Assembly (NCBI RefSeq): GCF_901709675.1
Contig: NC_051096.1
Coordinates: forward strand, 8,027,001 to 8,091,000
Origin: Syngnathus acus
Taxonomy: Eukaryota; Chordata; Actinopteri; Syngnathiformes; Syngnathidae
Direction: 5' to 3'
Length of the DNA: 64,000 bases
The notes below the pieces were generated by a model. The model saw only the letters and a list, made by a program, of their open reading frames with translations, made no database searches and was not told the DNA's origin. The position numbers were made by a program, and so were the translations under genes. Below, in pieces: positions 1 through 11,012 of this stretch; positions within the stretch are counted from its first letter, which is position 1; every line of letters begins with the position of its first letter.

Positions 1-3000
1 GAAACGGAACTGGCAAACACCCATAAAGGATTCAAGTCGACATTTGACGACCGTCCAGGTATTTGTCCTCAACAGATGAAAAAAAAATTGAAAGAGATGA
101 CGGATCAGTCGCCACCCATTGATTCGGCAATATCTCAGGGAATGCAATTTCAAATTCTGTCTTTTTATCTCTCGCGCAACATTGTCAATTGTAACGTACT
201 GCTGGCTACAATTCCAATTCCGGTGACATATTGCAGTTGTAAGCAATAGCTTAACTGTGATAGTTTTGTGTTCAAACACATTCCATTAATCAAACCAAAG
301 TACTCATGGTAATGAGGTAATTATCAAAGCCCTCTTACTGGGGAGAATACGCCATTTCGATGGATGCATAGTCATGTGTGCGTGTGAGAGGATCAAGGTG
401 TTATGCATGTAAGATGAAGCGTGTAACACTATTTGTCATGTCTTTGCAGGAGGATCTATTTCTCCACGGGCTTCGACTCTCTGATGTAAGTTTCCTCCAA
501 CTTCCATATATAGACAAAAAGCAGATTCAGACACAATAAGCCAATGGTGTGTGATTTTATAGAAGGGTAATTGAACCATGCGCATTTTGGGGGTTTGTAG
601 CCTAACGGGCGGAGCGAAACACAATAAGTCTTAAGCCGTGCAAAATGAACGACGAAATGACGGATGGCTCCAACTCATGCCGCCCTTTTTTGGTATTGTG
701 TCAGATCTTGTGCGGAATGAGCAAGATGATCAAGATTATAGCGCTGAGGTTATTTATTTATAGTCATGCAATAGCTGCACTTGAAATAGCGATGACAGAG
801 AAGCCGAGTCGTCAAATCCTCAAGAGACAAATCCAGCAGATTGACAATGTTCCTCCCTCTATACCCGCAGTGTCTTTTTAATGTCAAGCACCGAGAGGGG
901 TCTCTCACAGTGCACTGATTCTCTCCGTCTGATTAGAGGAGATAGTTACGGTCTGATTCCAAGAGGCCCCGGCAAGCATCTAACTGGCACTGAGAACTGG
1001 TCGGGGCGGAGGAATTCAATACTTCACCTACGGCATGGCATGTAAGGGCCGATGCACTCCAGCAAATGCACATTCTTAGCACAAACGCTTCTTAGGGAAG
1101 GGGAAGAAAAAAAACAAAAAACCGGGGTCTGGCTAAGTCATGGGGAAAGACAGCAATGCTGCGCTTGGTTGGCGTCGTGGCTACGCTTTGCTCTTTGGAA
1201 GTGGGAGAATTTGTGTGTGACTGCTGATCTGGATGCAAGGGAGATTTAGCCCTATGGATGTGTGTTTTGTGCACTCCATTTGTCTTTTTTTGCTTGCAAG
1301 TTCTGCTGACTGACAACAACAACAAAACACGTTACAAGAAGGGAGACAAGTGGAGGATCCCAAAACTCGTACAATGAAGAATTGAACCTTGTTACAGTTA
1401 CTACCGCCTGTATAATGTGGGTGTATTTGTCAAAACAAAAATGCCAATTTAAAACCATCATTGAAAAAGAACAATGGTTCCAGTCGTCATGCAAAACAGA
1501 ACTAAACCGAATCTACCCCGTGCTATTTTTATTTAAAAAAAAACCAACATTTAACACAATACAATAGAACCTGAGCAGAAGCTAATTAGCAAGGTTTTTA
1601 ATTCATGAATTACCTTTCCTTCCTTCGGGTAAACAACCAACCTGCTAAGCTTAATTTAATAGACACGTTTAATGAAAGTAAATGATGCTTATTTGGGCCG
1701 AGATAATTTATTCATTATGATTAAATGAAAACAAACACCTTTAGTGGAAGTTCTAAATATTCGTATAACAATTGTATTGAAGGCTTTTCAACATTGCAGC
1801 CCGGTAGAGTCAGGAGGAAATACTTTGAGTAGCCCTGTGAGCTCCAATGCTTGGCTAATTTGCTGTGATTCAATGAGATGCTGGCAAGCTTTGTGTGTAA
1901 GGGGCCTTTCACAGTTCAGGGGGCTGGGAGCAGACATACTGTAAAGCCTGGGCCATAAAGCCAGACAGCTTGCTAGCTATCATGCACTGATGCTTTGCGA
2001 TAGCCAGGGTTAGCGCCGAGCAGCCGTTTGGTGTCGGCGAAGTCATAGAAACACAATGGGGGAGTGGCCATGGGGACGGATATGGACACATGGCTGTTTT
2101 CCTGCTGGCACAAAACCGGCGAAGATGCAACATGCCAATGTGCCAACGCTTTCAGGAGGTCTCATGACATATTGTTGGACGATGGACAACAGACAGTCAA
2201 ACAGGCTGGATGGGAATAACTGGCATGTTATGAATCACGCATATGGTCATGCATCAACACAACAATAAAAATGACGACGTAATCAATCAATGGAGGGCTT
2301 TTTTAAATTCATTGCTGAGCGGCTGATAAATTGCACTGCATCGCTCGTGACTGACTGTCAACACGTGGGTCGGGACCCAAAAGTGGGCCGCAGCCCATTT
2401 CGGGTAGGTTGTTGATAGCTCATAAAAAAAAAAAAAAATACATGTCAGTATTTTGATTTTTTTTTCAGAAGAGCAGTGCGCTGTACCAAGTTAGCCACAT
2501 AAAAGATGCAATATTATTGTAGGTCAACTTCACCTATAAAACAGCCCTTAAAAATGTACTGTACATGTATTTTCAGAGGTAGTTTCATTGTTCTTCTCTT
2601 CTATTAAATGGCTTGCTACTTTGCAGTGACAAACAAATATGGGTCCCAGGGTGGCAACTGTTGAGACCTGACCTAGAAATCATTTTGGTTGTATTTTTGG
2701 TCTCGTGCACATGAACGCAAGCCACTGACTAGAGTTGTTGGGATTTTCCAAATTTGGAGATACATGGTGGTTAGAGGAAAAAGCCACTTAACGTGATTCT
2801 GACACACCGATGGTCTGTCCTCATCTGGGTCATGTAAGTGGTATTCCAATCTTCAAAACAAGCACATTTTGCAAGAGTAGCTCTCTGCTGACTACAATAA
2901 TTGTCAAAAAAAAAACAGAGTATGATGCAAGCAGGCTCAGACGCTCTGACGCAGCGGAGACAGAGTGAGTTAAGACAAAGAAGTCAGGAGTTCATGCGCA

Positions 3001-4233
3001 TTGAAGGTAGAGAGAGAGTGGATTGGAGGGCAGCGGCTGCTGAGAGTATGTCGGTCGGTCGGCCGGCCGCTTTGGTGACATGCTGGGTCCAGATTACATG
3101 TTCACTGTCCCACAGCAGGAGTGGGAGGGAGAAGGATAGGTTTGAGTGGTAAATGACCACAGCAGGCAGCATCATGTGACTGCTTGAAAGCACTCATGGA
3201 CTTAGCGCTGGACCAGAGACCCATTTTCTCTGACGCTTTGCTAACATTAAATGCGATTGACACATTTAATCAATGCCCAGGTTTAAAAAGAAAGTCAAAA
3301 AACGAGTTTTACTCATAAAACATGTCATCTGATCTGCTAAGCATTACTGGAAACTAAAATTTAGACCAACTAAAAACAGGTCTAAATTGCGGCGCGTGCG
3401 GTGTATTTTTTATCTTTTTTTATTGACGACATGTATTCTTTTTACATAATGTATGCGGAAATAATCCTGAAGCGTCGTTGTTCATTGCCAGGGTAAGTAA
3501 CACTAACCTTGAACATCTACACTGCAGACTGACAAACCAAACGATCCTGCACCACTGCTTGGACAAAAGACTGCAGTTGATAAGGGAGGTCCTTCAAAAT
3601 GAGCCACACGACGTTTATGTTCACACTGCTAAAAGTTTATCGGCATAGTGGGGCTCTCTGAAGTGTGATTGTTTGCATCTGTACTTAAAATCAAGGAAGT
3701 CAAAGAGGGGTGACTCAGGTAGAAGTTGAGGAGCGGAGAGCTCCTCTGAGGAGCATTTCCTTCAATACTGCTTGCTCCACACTGCGCTTTAACAAAGGCA
3801 TCTATTATGGTAATCATTTTCTGTGATAGAGTTAAGAGGATATTAAGGAATCAAACGTGAAGCTATTACTGATTCCCACTCACATTCAATGAATGAACTG
3901 AGAGAAGAGGAGAACAAAGTGCACTAGATGTGCTTTAGGGGACACAAAAAGCCCCAAGCAAAGCCTCTGGCAGAAGGATTTAAAACCTTTATTGAGCTAA
4001 ACAACAACACTTATGCCGCTAGGATCAATTAAAAGGTGCAACCTAAAAATGCTTTGCCGCTGAGGTCTTATTTTCTTCACCATTACCAATCTTGCCTCGT
4101 GCACTGGGGCTTAGCGATGCGTGACCTCAAAATGACCTTACACTATTGACCCAAAGTTGAATGTTCATTTAAATTGACCCCAGTGGCCATTCGTGGGCAG
4201 CTACTGAATACAAATGAATCGATGATAACTTAC
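1..4233 (-). other. rbms3: rbms3 intron downstream of the 51-bp exon (partial)
   Basis: The donor GTAAGT follows the 51-bp exon, and no later rbms3 exon was recognised down to base 1, so the intron is at least 4,233 bp. It contains one hAT-like relic near 2.37-2.41 kb and otherwise unique sequence. Confidence 0.8.
2355..2412. mobile_element. hAT-like relic (GGGTCGGGACCC motif)
   Basis: GTGGGTCGGGACCCAAAAGT followed by GGGCCGCAGCCC resembles the subterminal GGTCGGGACCCAAA-GTGGGTCGC sequence of Zaphod-type hAT elements. Both the ends and the element boundaries are unclear. Confidence 0.45.
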
Positions 4234-4284
4234 TGTAGGTTGCATAACATATTGGTGATGAGGCATCCATGATGTACTCTGGAC
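4234..4284 (-). CDS. rbms3: rbms3 coding exon: 51-bp in-frame cassette
   Basis: This 51-bp exon encodes exactly 17 residues, VQSTSWMPHHQYVMQPT. Mammalian RBMS3 has VQSTSWMPHPPYVMQPT as I recall it, so only the two positions after PH differ. The acceptor is TTCTCTCTAG/GTCCA and the donor is CTACA/GTAAGT. Both ends are phase 0, so skipping the exon would remove 17 residues without a frameshift. RBMS genes are known to make isoforms differing in this region; use of the exon here is inference. It is the last coding exon visible. The following exon (expected to begin near GAVITPTMDH) was not found between here and base 1, so the gene continues beyond the window start. Confidence 0.94.
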
Positions 4285-5087
4285 CTAGAGAGAAGAACAT
4301 ACAGTTTACAATGAGACAATATAAGTACCTAAACTGACATTCAGAAATTGTCTGGGGATTGGAAGTTCAACAATTCAATTGCTTAAAAGTTGAAATGACT
4401 CACAAAAGTACCCCAGGTGGTTGAGACAATAGACCTCATTATTATGAACGTTGTGACTGGTGCATAGACTTCATTCATTAGAGCCTTTCTCTATTATGAT
4501 AATACCATTAATTCCAAATGAAGTCATGGTACACATTTTCTCGGAGGTGGGGAACACTCCATGATGGAAAAAACAATTCTCTTCTTTTCTGGATAAGGTT
4601 TTAAAGAGATGCCAAGCATCACAACATGCAATGTCACCAATATAGTGCGTACTGTATATGGCCACTGACAGCAACAAGCACATTTTGAGATGCACTGCAG
4701 AGAATTAGACAGCTTGGAGCAGACAAACACACAGGCTGGCCACTGATCCTGCTAAAATGATTTGATTAAACAAAGACAAACACGGAATAATCTGCTCTAA
4801 GAGCAATAAATCCTCTGAGTCAACCCAAAATCGTGATTTGGACTGGCATCTAAACAAGCATGATGCTCAACAAAATTAAGCCAAATCTATTGATTTAGAG
4901 AGGCAATGTTTGTTCTCCACGGCTCTACCTAAGACAGGCAGAGTTCATTTTAAAATGGAAATGTTGGTATATTTCTGACAAAATACGTATGTCAGGCAGT
5001 AGACAACAAAAACAAACAAAATAATTATTGTTGAGAGGATTTTGGAAGATTTTCACCACTCTAGGGTAAAGAATGGCTTTAAACAAT

Positions 5088-5150
5088 GACTCGATTATTT
5101 TGCTAATCAATTACTTGTCGATTAATTGATTCATTTTTACACCTCTAAGG
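5088..5150. mobile_element. Possible DNA transposon end (ATTAATCGA-rich)
   Basis: ACTCGATTATTTTGCTAATC, GTCGATTAATTGATTC and TTTTTACACCTCTAAGG resemble the ends of old DNA transposons that finish in CGATTAATCGATTA...TGCACCCCTA. The match is from memory of the pattern, with no partner end found. Confidence 0.35.
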
Positions 5151-6242
5151 CTTTAGATCAATTGTTAGACGTTGATCTAAAGCGGATGGACGGAACAAAT
5201 ATCAGGTTATGCACTTCCGTGCAATCTTCCTTTGATAGTCGATCTGCAAATGTCCACTCCAAGATTCGCTTCCTACGTGTCCACATTCAATCACTTGAGG
5301 TCAATGAAAAGCAGCTTATAAAAGAAAAAGCTTATCAATGACCCTGTTGAGTAATAGCTCCTTACAGAAAATTGTGGCAGGGAGTGGGGGGAAAAAAAAC
5401 AGCAAGAAACAAAATTTAGTGTCAGAAATCGAGGCGCTTAGGGGTGAGGAGGAGATTATAAAGTATTGTTTGGTGTTCAAAGGATTGATGTATAAAAATA
5501 AAATAACAATGCCTGTGGCAACATGTCGCTGATAAAGTGCTTGGATATAAAGCTGGAAGGAAAAACACTTGTATCACTTAGATGAAAGCATATGTGTCAC
5601 CGGCAGGGGCAATGACACTTCATTTTTTTTTGTAGGGAAACACAATGCATGGACTATTTACGGCATCCAAGACGGCTGGCATCACTGTGCTTATGAACAG
5701 ACCACAAAACACAATTGTTCCCCAAATGACTGCATTTATTAATTCCTGCGATATCCCTCCAATATAAACTAGGGTGCGATATTGACGAGAATGTTTTTAT
5801 TCAAGGGTAATTTCCAAGATTAATGCTGATGACAATGATGAGGATTTCACAGTCTGCGGTGGCTGGGGACTGCGAGAATTGATTCAATATTGAGCTGACT
5901 CATCTATTTAGGTCAGGCTCGTGTCTTTTAAAATGGAATGATTGGAGCTCATCTTTGCTAGCCACCTGGTATGAAAAGTGATGTACAAATAAAGATGGAT
6001 TGATTATGTGCTAGCATGACATGTCTGCTTTTCTTGTGATGGGGTTCAATGATTTATTTATGTTTGATATGATTACATTTACAGTGAGTGAGTAATTTGG
6101 TTTCATTTGATCAGGTACGAGGTGAGGTTGTGTCCATGGATGAACACTCTTCAACCATCTTTTATTGAACACGTGAAAGTTGTAAAAAGATTCATGTTGA
6201 ACTTTCAGGTCATATTTTGTTTTAAATATGTATGAATGCTAG

Positions 6243-6250
6243 CTACCTAA
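6243..6250. repeat. Target site duplication, left copy
   Basis: CTACCTAA directly abuts the left terminal repeat of the MITE and matches the right-hand copy in all 8 bases. Confidence 0.85.
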
Positions 6251-6539
6251 CAGAGGCGTAGCCAAGCCGGGGCGAGCCGGGGCGGCGCCCCGGTTAGGAC
6301 TCCCTGCGCCCCGGTTGAAAAAAATCGATCTTTTTCGATTCTTCATTTTCATGCCGTTTTTTTCTTTCGGTCTTGCGCGAATGTGCTTGCGCTATTCTAT
6401 GTGCGCGATGTTATCCATTCACCGTTTGCCTCCCGGACCCGGATGTTGTTTTAGCGATCAGCGAACGGCGTGGGTGATGTTCGATTTTTTTTCCTGTGGG
6501 CGTGCGCCCCTACTGGAAAAATTCCTGGCTACGCCTCTG
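6251..6539. mobile_element. Non-autonomous hAT transposon (MITE), 289 bp
   Basis: The element is bounded by perfect 14-bp terminal inverted repeats, CAGAGGCGTAGCCA at the left and its reverse complement at the right. A perfect 8-bp target duplication CTACCTAA flanks it at 6243-6250 and 6540-6547. An 8-bp duplication with CAGRGGCG-like ends is typical of the hAT superfamily. The interior is GC-rich near the left end, with repeated CCGGGGCG and GCGCCCCGG that can fold back. It is far too short for a transposase, so it must have been moved by an enzyme encoded elsewhere. The 60-80 residue open frames inside it are not genes. Confidence 0.88.
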
Positions 6540-6547
6540 CTACCTAA
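6540..6547. repeat. Target site duplication, right copy
   Basis: CTACCTAA directly follows the right terminal repeat of the MITE. Removing the element and one copy restores a near-palindromic empty site around GCTAGCTACCTAACTAGC. Confidence 0.85.
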
Positions 6548-6556
6548 CTAGCCATC

Positions 6557-6806
6557 GGATGGATGGATGGATGGATGGATGGATGGATGGATGGATGGAT
6601 GGATGGATGGATGGATGGATGGATGGATGGATGGATGGATGGATGGATGGATGGATGGATGGATGGATGGATAGATAGATTGGTGGGTGGATGGAGGATA
6701 GATAGACGGACTGATGGATGGATGGATGGATGATGGATGGATGGATGGATGGATGGATGGATGGATGGATGGATGGATGGATGGATGGATGGATGGACGG
6801 ACTGAT
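6557..6806. repeat. GGAT tetranucleotide satellite (about 250 bp)
   Basis: The stretch is nearly pure GGAT units in three blocks, broken by GATAGATAGATTGGTGGG and a GATGATGG phase shift. It starts 9-10 bases after the right target duplication of the MITE. Open frames across it (MDGW or HPSI repeats) are artefacts of the repeat. Confidence 0.97.
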
Positions 6807-6939
6807 ATATGTCAGATGAATAAATGGACATTTTTGTACTCCTTAAACTAATCATTAGAGAGTATCATTGATCTTGTGCGGTGCGTATAAGGCAGCTTGA
6901 AATGTCTTTGTCTTTCCTTTCTGTCTGGCTTTTCAGAAG

Positions 6940-7350
6940 ATGAAGGAGCCGCCGTGACTGGCTGAAGGGCAAAATCACTGGCTAGGTGGCGGAGCCGCCG
7001 CAAGGATTAATATTCCTCAAAAGCCCGGCCATTGTTTTTGATAAATCAATTTGGGAAGCCTTCCGATGGCGGATTACAGACGCGCACTGGCCCACATTTC
7101 TCCTCCCCCTCCCGTCTCCCCATCCTTCTACCGCAGACCCTTGACGGGTTTTAATCAAGTGAGCCGCCGCCGCCGCAAAGACGGAGGGGGCGCAGCAACC
7201 TTCAGCAACACCATCCCGCCGACTTCTAGCACTGGAGCTCCCGCCGCCACTGCCGCAACCACCGGCCGGCTACCCCTGACTTCCCTGTCTCTCCATCGGT
7301 CGCCCCCGTTGTTCCACCTATCCTTCATCCCCTTCTCTCTGTCGCACTAT
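6940..7350. other. GC- and CpG-rich intronic patch
   Basis: The patch stands out from its AT-rich surroundings by GCCGCC and CCGCCGC runs, several CG dinucleotides and C-rich tracts. The segment about 7003-7090 (starting GGATTAATATTCCTCAAAAG) is repeat-free. It may be a small CpG island or regulatory element within the rbms3 intron, which is inference. A 127-residue open frame on the plus strand at 7051-7434 is Pro/Ser-rich with no recognisable family and is explained by composition. Confidence 0.45.
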
Positions 7351-7920
7351 TCTTGCGCATACCTAGCAGCACTAATGTTAAGCGATAGTGGCAATGGCGC
7401 TGGATGTTTAGATTTTGCTAAGGCTGTTGCGTGAAATGTGGGCTGACAGAAAACTGTTAACACTCCTGACATCTTAGCGAGGCAATTTTCACGATCCTGT
7501 TCTGTTCTGTTTCATTACCCTCACAGATCACAGCGATGAGGAATATGGAGCTTCACCGTGCAAGTGCTAGCAATTTTACTGCTTTACAAAATGAATAAAT
7601 CCTTCACCGTATTAACTTAGAGACTGCGGAAGAGGTCACGCAACGAGATGGGAGGAGAGTTTGTTTTTCCATGCTACTTGATCGGTGATTTTCTTCCTTT
7701 TCTCTCCTTTTTTTGTTTCGCCGCCTGTTGTGCTTTCCGCCTATGAAACAGATGTCATTGTGCACAGCTGGAGCAGGCAAAGAAATGATCAGAGAACGCA
7801 CGCTGTTTTGCAACCTGTCCCCTTTTCCCTTTTCTATCTCCACAGACAAATAAAGCCCCGGCAATTTCACATACATACACTCTGCGGCCATTTTCCATAA
7901 TGCAGTGTATTAAGGCCCAC

Positions 7921-8017
7921 CTGATATGTGGAAACGGGCGAAGCAGCGATGAAGGGCGTGATGGAGGTCTGTGCGATCATGCGGTTGGTGGCGATGCTGT
8001 AAGGCGAGGAGTAGAAC
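7921..8017 (-). CDS. rbms3: rbms3 coding exon: C-terminal region
   Basis: This 97-bp exon holds one base of a split Gly codon and 32 codons, starting [14 protein letters not shown] and ending AASPVSTYQ. It is the conserved post-RRM segment of RBMS3; RBMS1 has [14 protein letters not shown] and ends IASPVSAYQ as I recall. One position reads NRMIAQ where human has NRMIPQ. The acceptor is CTCTTGTCAG/GTTCT. The donor is ATCAG/GTGGGC, with a good exon side but a weak intron side beyond +2. It enters in phase 2 and leaves in phase 0. The segment is rich in Ser, Thr, Tyr and Pro and has no recognised domain, so its precise role is not evident from sequence. Confidence 0.96.
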
Positions 8018-8902
8018 CTGACAAGAGTCAAAGAGGGATGTTAAGAAGAGTGCAGCATCACAAAAACAAACATCATCTGCAAGGTTCAAATAAACTTGAC
8101 TTGACTGGATGGCAAACTGGATTATAAATCAGTATTGCTGGGTAGAAACACACACAGTGTAGTTTAACCCTGGATATAGTAAACATATTTTATATTACAC
8201 TTCACACTGTCCCTTGAAGTGCCTTATGGTGTTTGCCACAGATTTCTTTTCTTTTTTTCCGACATCAAATGGAGCTTTGTCATTGTAGAACGATTTTTTC
8301 TTTAACACCCAAGCCTACATAGCACCATGCTGTGGCTGTCTGGATTAAGGAGCAAGCTTGGAGAAAAGTCCATGCATTTAAAGGAGACAAGGTTTGACTT
8401 TAGCTTCAGAGAAGGGTGGGGAGGGGGGCACTGATATGCTGCTTTATTTCATTCCTAAGATTCTGAGACTTTGTGATTCTAGTCCAACAGTCTCCATTCA
8501 CCTAACCTGAAGTCTGTACTGTATTTCGTCGCCCTCTTTGTAGCCGGTAAAAAAAAAAAAGAAAGCTTCAGTGCTCTCTTTCTGGTTGAAAGTGTGATAG
8601 GGTACATTTAAACATGTTGCTGGGACATTCATTTATCCAAGAGCGTTATATCTTGGCAGGGTGACAAAGTGAGAACACGCACGATGCAAACCTATTTAAA
8701 CACATTCTCCTTCCGTGCCCCTCTGCCATTCTTTAGCTGACCCTTTCAAAGAAAAACTTAGATTACAGCTTGGTATCGATTACCTTAATCAAACAAGGAG
8801 TTGGAGGCACTACATTAATCTTTATGTATGGCAGGAGTATTGATTTGGCTCCCATTTGGCAAGACGTGAGTGTATTAAAAGATGCCAAGGTCAGACTCTT
8901 AC
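8018..8902 (-). other. rbms3: rbms3 intron (885 bp)
   Basis: This is the shortest intron in the window, phase 2, with donor GTAAGA and acceptor CTCTTGTCAG. I see nothing in it beyond short A and T runs. Confidence 0.92.
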
Positions 8903-8946
8903 CCATTCTGCATTGCAGCAGGATCATATGTTAACGCCATGCCAGT
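8903..8946 (-). CDS. rbms3: rbms3 coding exon: 44-bp micro-exon
   Basis: This is a 44-bp exon of 14 codons plus two bases, reading TGMALTYDPAAMQN and the first two bases of a Gly codon. Mammalian RBMS3 has AGMALTYDPTAAIQNG here as I recall it, so this copy is one residue shorter and begins with Thr in place of Ala. The acceptor is ...TCTTCTAG/ACTGG and the donor is AATGG/GTAAGA. The exon is entered in phase 0 and left in phase 2, which fits both neighbours exactly. It is part of the low-complexity C-terminal region after the RRMs. It was found by searching the minus strand between the linker exon and the next one. Its small size means automated predictors may miss it, which would frameshift the model. 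Confidence 0.93.
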
Positions 8947-10201
8947 CTAGAAGAGAACACAAAGAATAAACACAAAGGATAAGTGACAAATGGATCACAA
9001 ATAGATGACAACAAGGCCCATTGAAACTGAGCGCTGCACTGAATGATTTCATCATTATGGTCAATTACTCGTTTGTCTTTTCAATAAGGAGGTCTTTCAT
9101 CCACGCTATCTTCTGATCATTTGTATTCTGTATACCAAAGATATGTTTGTCAAAAGCAAGCGGTCCTTTGCACAAGAAAAGAAAAAACTTGCATGAGCAT
9201 CAACGCAACGTATCAGCGGCTGCTACAGTTCGCAAGACTTGCTGCAGATTCTGCTGCAGGATTCATTTCACATAAATCTTTGCCAGACCTGACCGAGTGG
9301 GACCAAAATAGCAAGTTTGTACAGGTCTTTGAAATAGCTCAAATATAGATAGATATTTATTCAATGAATGACTGTATTTATTTTTCCATCATGTACAATT
9401 CACTTTTTATGAATGAATTGATAAAATGCCCTTGGGTGGCTAACAAAACCGTGTGTGTGTGTGTTTGTGTATGCAAGGCTCTCTGTGAGGCCGGTTGAGA
9501 AACCTGCACAGCGCAATCCGTCATCGGCATTCCTGAAGGTTCTCTCCCAGAGGAGAGCTAATCCGATTTCTTTTTAACCAGAGGTTGCTGAGGACGGCAC
9601 ATTTCATCAACATAAACACACACACATCACACGTGAACTCGCACACGTTGACTTCCTCCAGTTCTGTTTTTTGTTTGTTTTTTTTCTCAACCATTTCTCC
9701 CATCTTTCTGTACAAATCTTTTGGCCTTTTTCTTTTAGAGGGTGACTTGCACTCACTCAGCTATGGTGGTTGAGGGAATAGTGGCAGCGAGGGGGAGGGA
9801 TTAGCCAACCAGGACCAATTCCACAAGTGAAGGGATCTTGACCAAACGGTAAGAACACCCTACGTATGCATTTCGAGTACTTGCACCACCATTGTCAACA
9901 ACATCTAACGCCTTCAAGGATCACATTCAGCCCATTATTATTTAGCGTCCCAGCTTCAGCTACAAGCAAATTCGCAATCCATGCGTATCTTTCTGCTTCT
10001 TGTGTGTTCACATGCTCACTAATAGCAGTGGGAGAACATGAGCAGCTGTCTGGCGCACACCAAGCCTCCCCTAAGTGCTGCCCTTGGTTTGATGTGCTGA
10101 TGAATTCCACAGCAAAGCATCTCCTGACCAGGGACTCAGCATGGCCAATGAGGGATTACTGATGCAGTCAGCTTCTGGCTCTGCTGCCGCAATGAGGATA
10201 A

Positions 10202-10224
10202 AGGGAGGGAGGGAGGGAGGGAGG
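10202..10224. repeat. GGGA tetranucleotide repeat
   Basis: Five to six AGGG units. A similar shorter tract lies at about 14310-14332. Confidence 0.88.
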
Positions 10225-10938
10225 AACCATGACAGGCTGCGTATGCTGCTGTTTGACCCCCAAAACTTTCAAAAGTGAACTGTTGAAAAAAAGTGATTTA
10301 ATACGAACGATGCAATTCCTCTTAAGGTAGTCAGGAGTGGTTGATGTTTTATTTCACTTGTGTGACTGCTGAGACGGGCGGGATGTGTGAAGCAATACTT
10401 TAAGTATTGTCAATCAAGTAAGGACAGCTTCTAAACAAATCAGAAGACAGGAGATGAATGAATTAGAACAGGATTAACCTAGACAAATTTAGTTTCATGG
10501 GCATTTCTTTGAGAAGGCCACAGCCAGAGGTTGAGTCCATTCATTCCTGTAGTGGCGCGCAAGCCGGGAATTAGAGCTGATGTGCAGCTGCTATCCCCGA
10601 CTTTAGCCCTCAAGAAGCAGACACAGATTGGTCTGGAGCCTCAAGCAGGAATGACGAACAACTGGATAAAGTGCTCCAGTTTATTCATTCAAAATGAATT
10701 TGAATTTAGAAGTTTGAGTCTTGGGAATAGTGTCAGCTCAAAATGCGGAGAAATGTGGCACTTTGTGAAAATTAGCATTGATTTGAAATAGTAGCCTGAT
10801 GGGAAAGTTTGGAGTAAGATTGTGATAAAAGCAAAATCCTGATCATTGTGGTCATAAAGTGGATTTTTATCTTGGGGGCCAATCGTATAAAAATCTCCCA
10901 AAAAACCCAAACATTTTTTTTGAAAATTATAAACAATC

Positions 10939-11012
10939 TGGCCTTGCACCTTAGGGGCCTTGCACCTTAGGGGCAGTGCCCCCGCTGCCCCCCCTCTAGC
11001 TCTGCCAGTGCA
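10939..11012 (-). mobile_element. Probable DNA transposon end with a 16-bp tandem duplication
   Basis: Read on the minus strand it begins CACTGGCAGAGCTAGAGG, runs into G-rich sequence and then CACTGCCCCTAAGGTGC. This resembles CAGTGGCG-AGCTAG-type transposon ends. The unit GCCTTGCACCTTAGGG occurs twice in tandem at 10941-10956 and 10957-10972. The other terminus and target duplication were not found. Confidence 0.4.

Larger units (their letters stand above)
4285..7920 (-). other. rbms3: rbms3 intron (3,636 bp)
   Basis: This phase 0 intron runs from the C-terminal exon (donor GTGGGC) to the 51-bp exon (acceptor TTCTCTCTAG). It holds an intact hAT MITE (6251-6539), the GGAT satellite directly beside it, a TE-like end near 5.1 kb and a CpG-rich patch at 6.94-7.35 kb. 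Confidence 0.9.

Noticed and set aside
1-4233. Next 3' exon of rbms3 (expected near GAVITPTMDH)
   Set aside because: Searched on the minus strand for its codon pattern and found nothing. It probably lies outside the window.
6557-6806. CRISPR-like array
   Set aside because: Tetranucleotide microsatellite with no spacers. The organism is a vertebrate.
6544-6855. Open frame of HPSI repeats on the minus strand, with MDGW repeats on the plus strand
   Set aside because: Both are direct translations of the GGAT microsatellite.
7051-7434. 127-residue Pro/Ser-rich open frame in the CpG-rich patch
   Set aside because: GC-rich composition suppresses stops. No family was recognised, and it overlaps intron.
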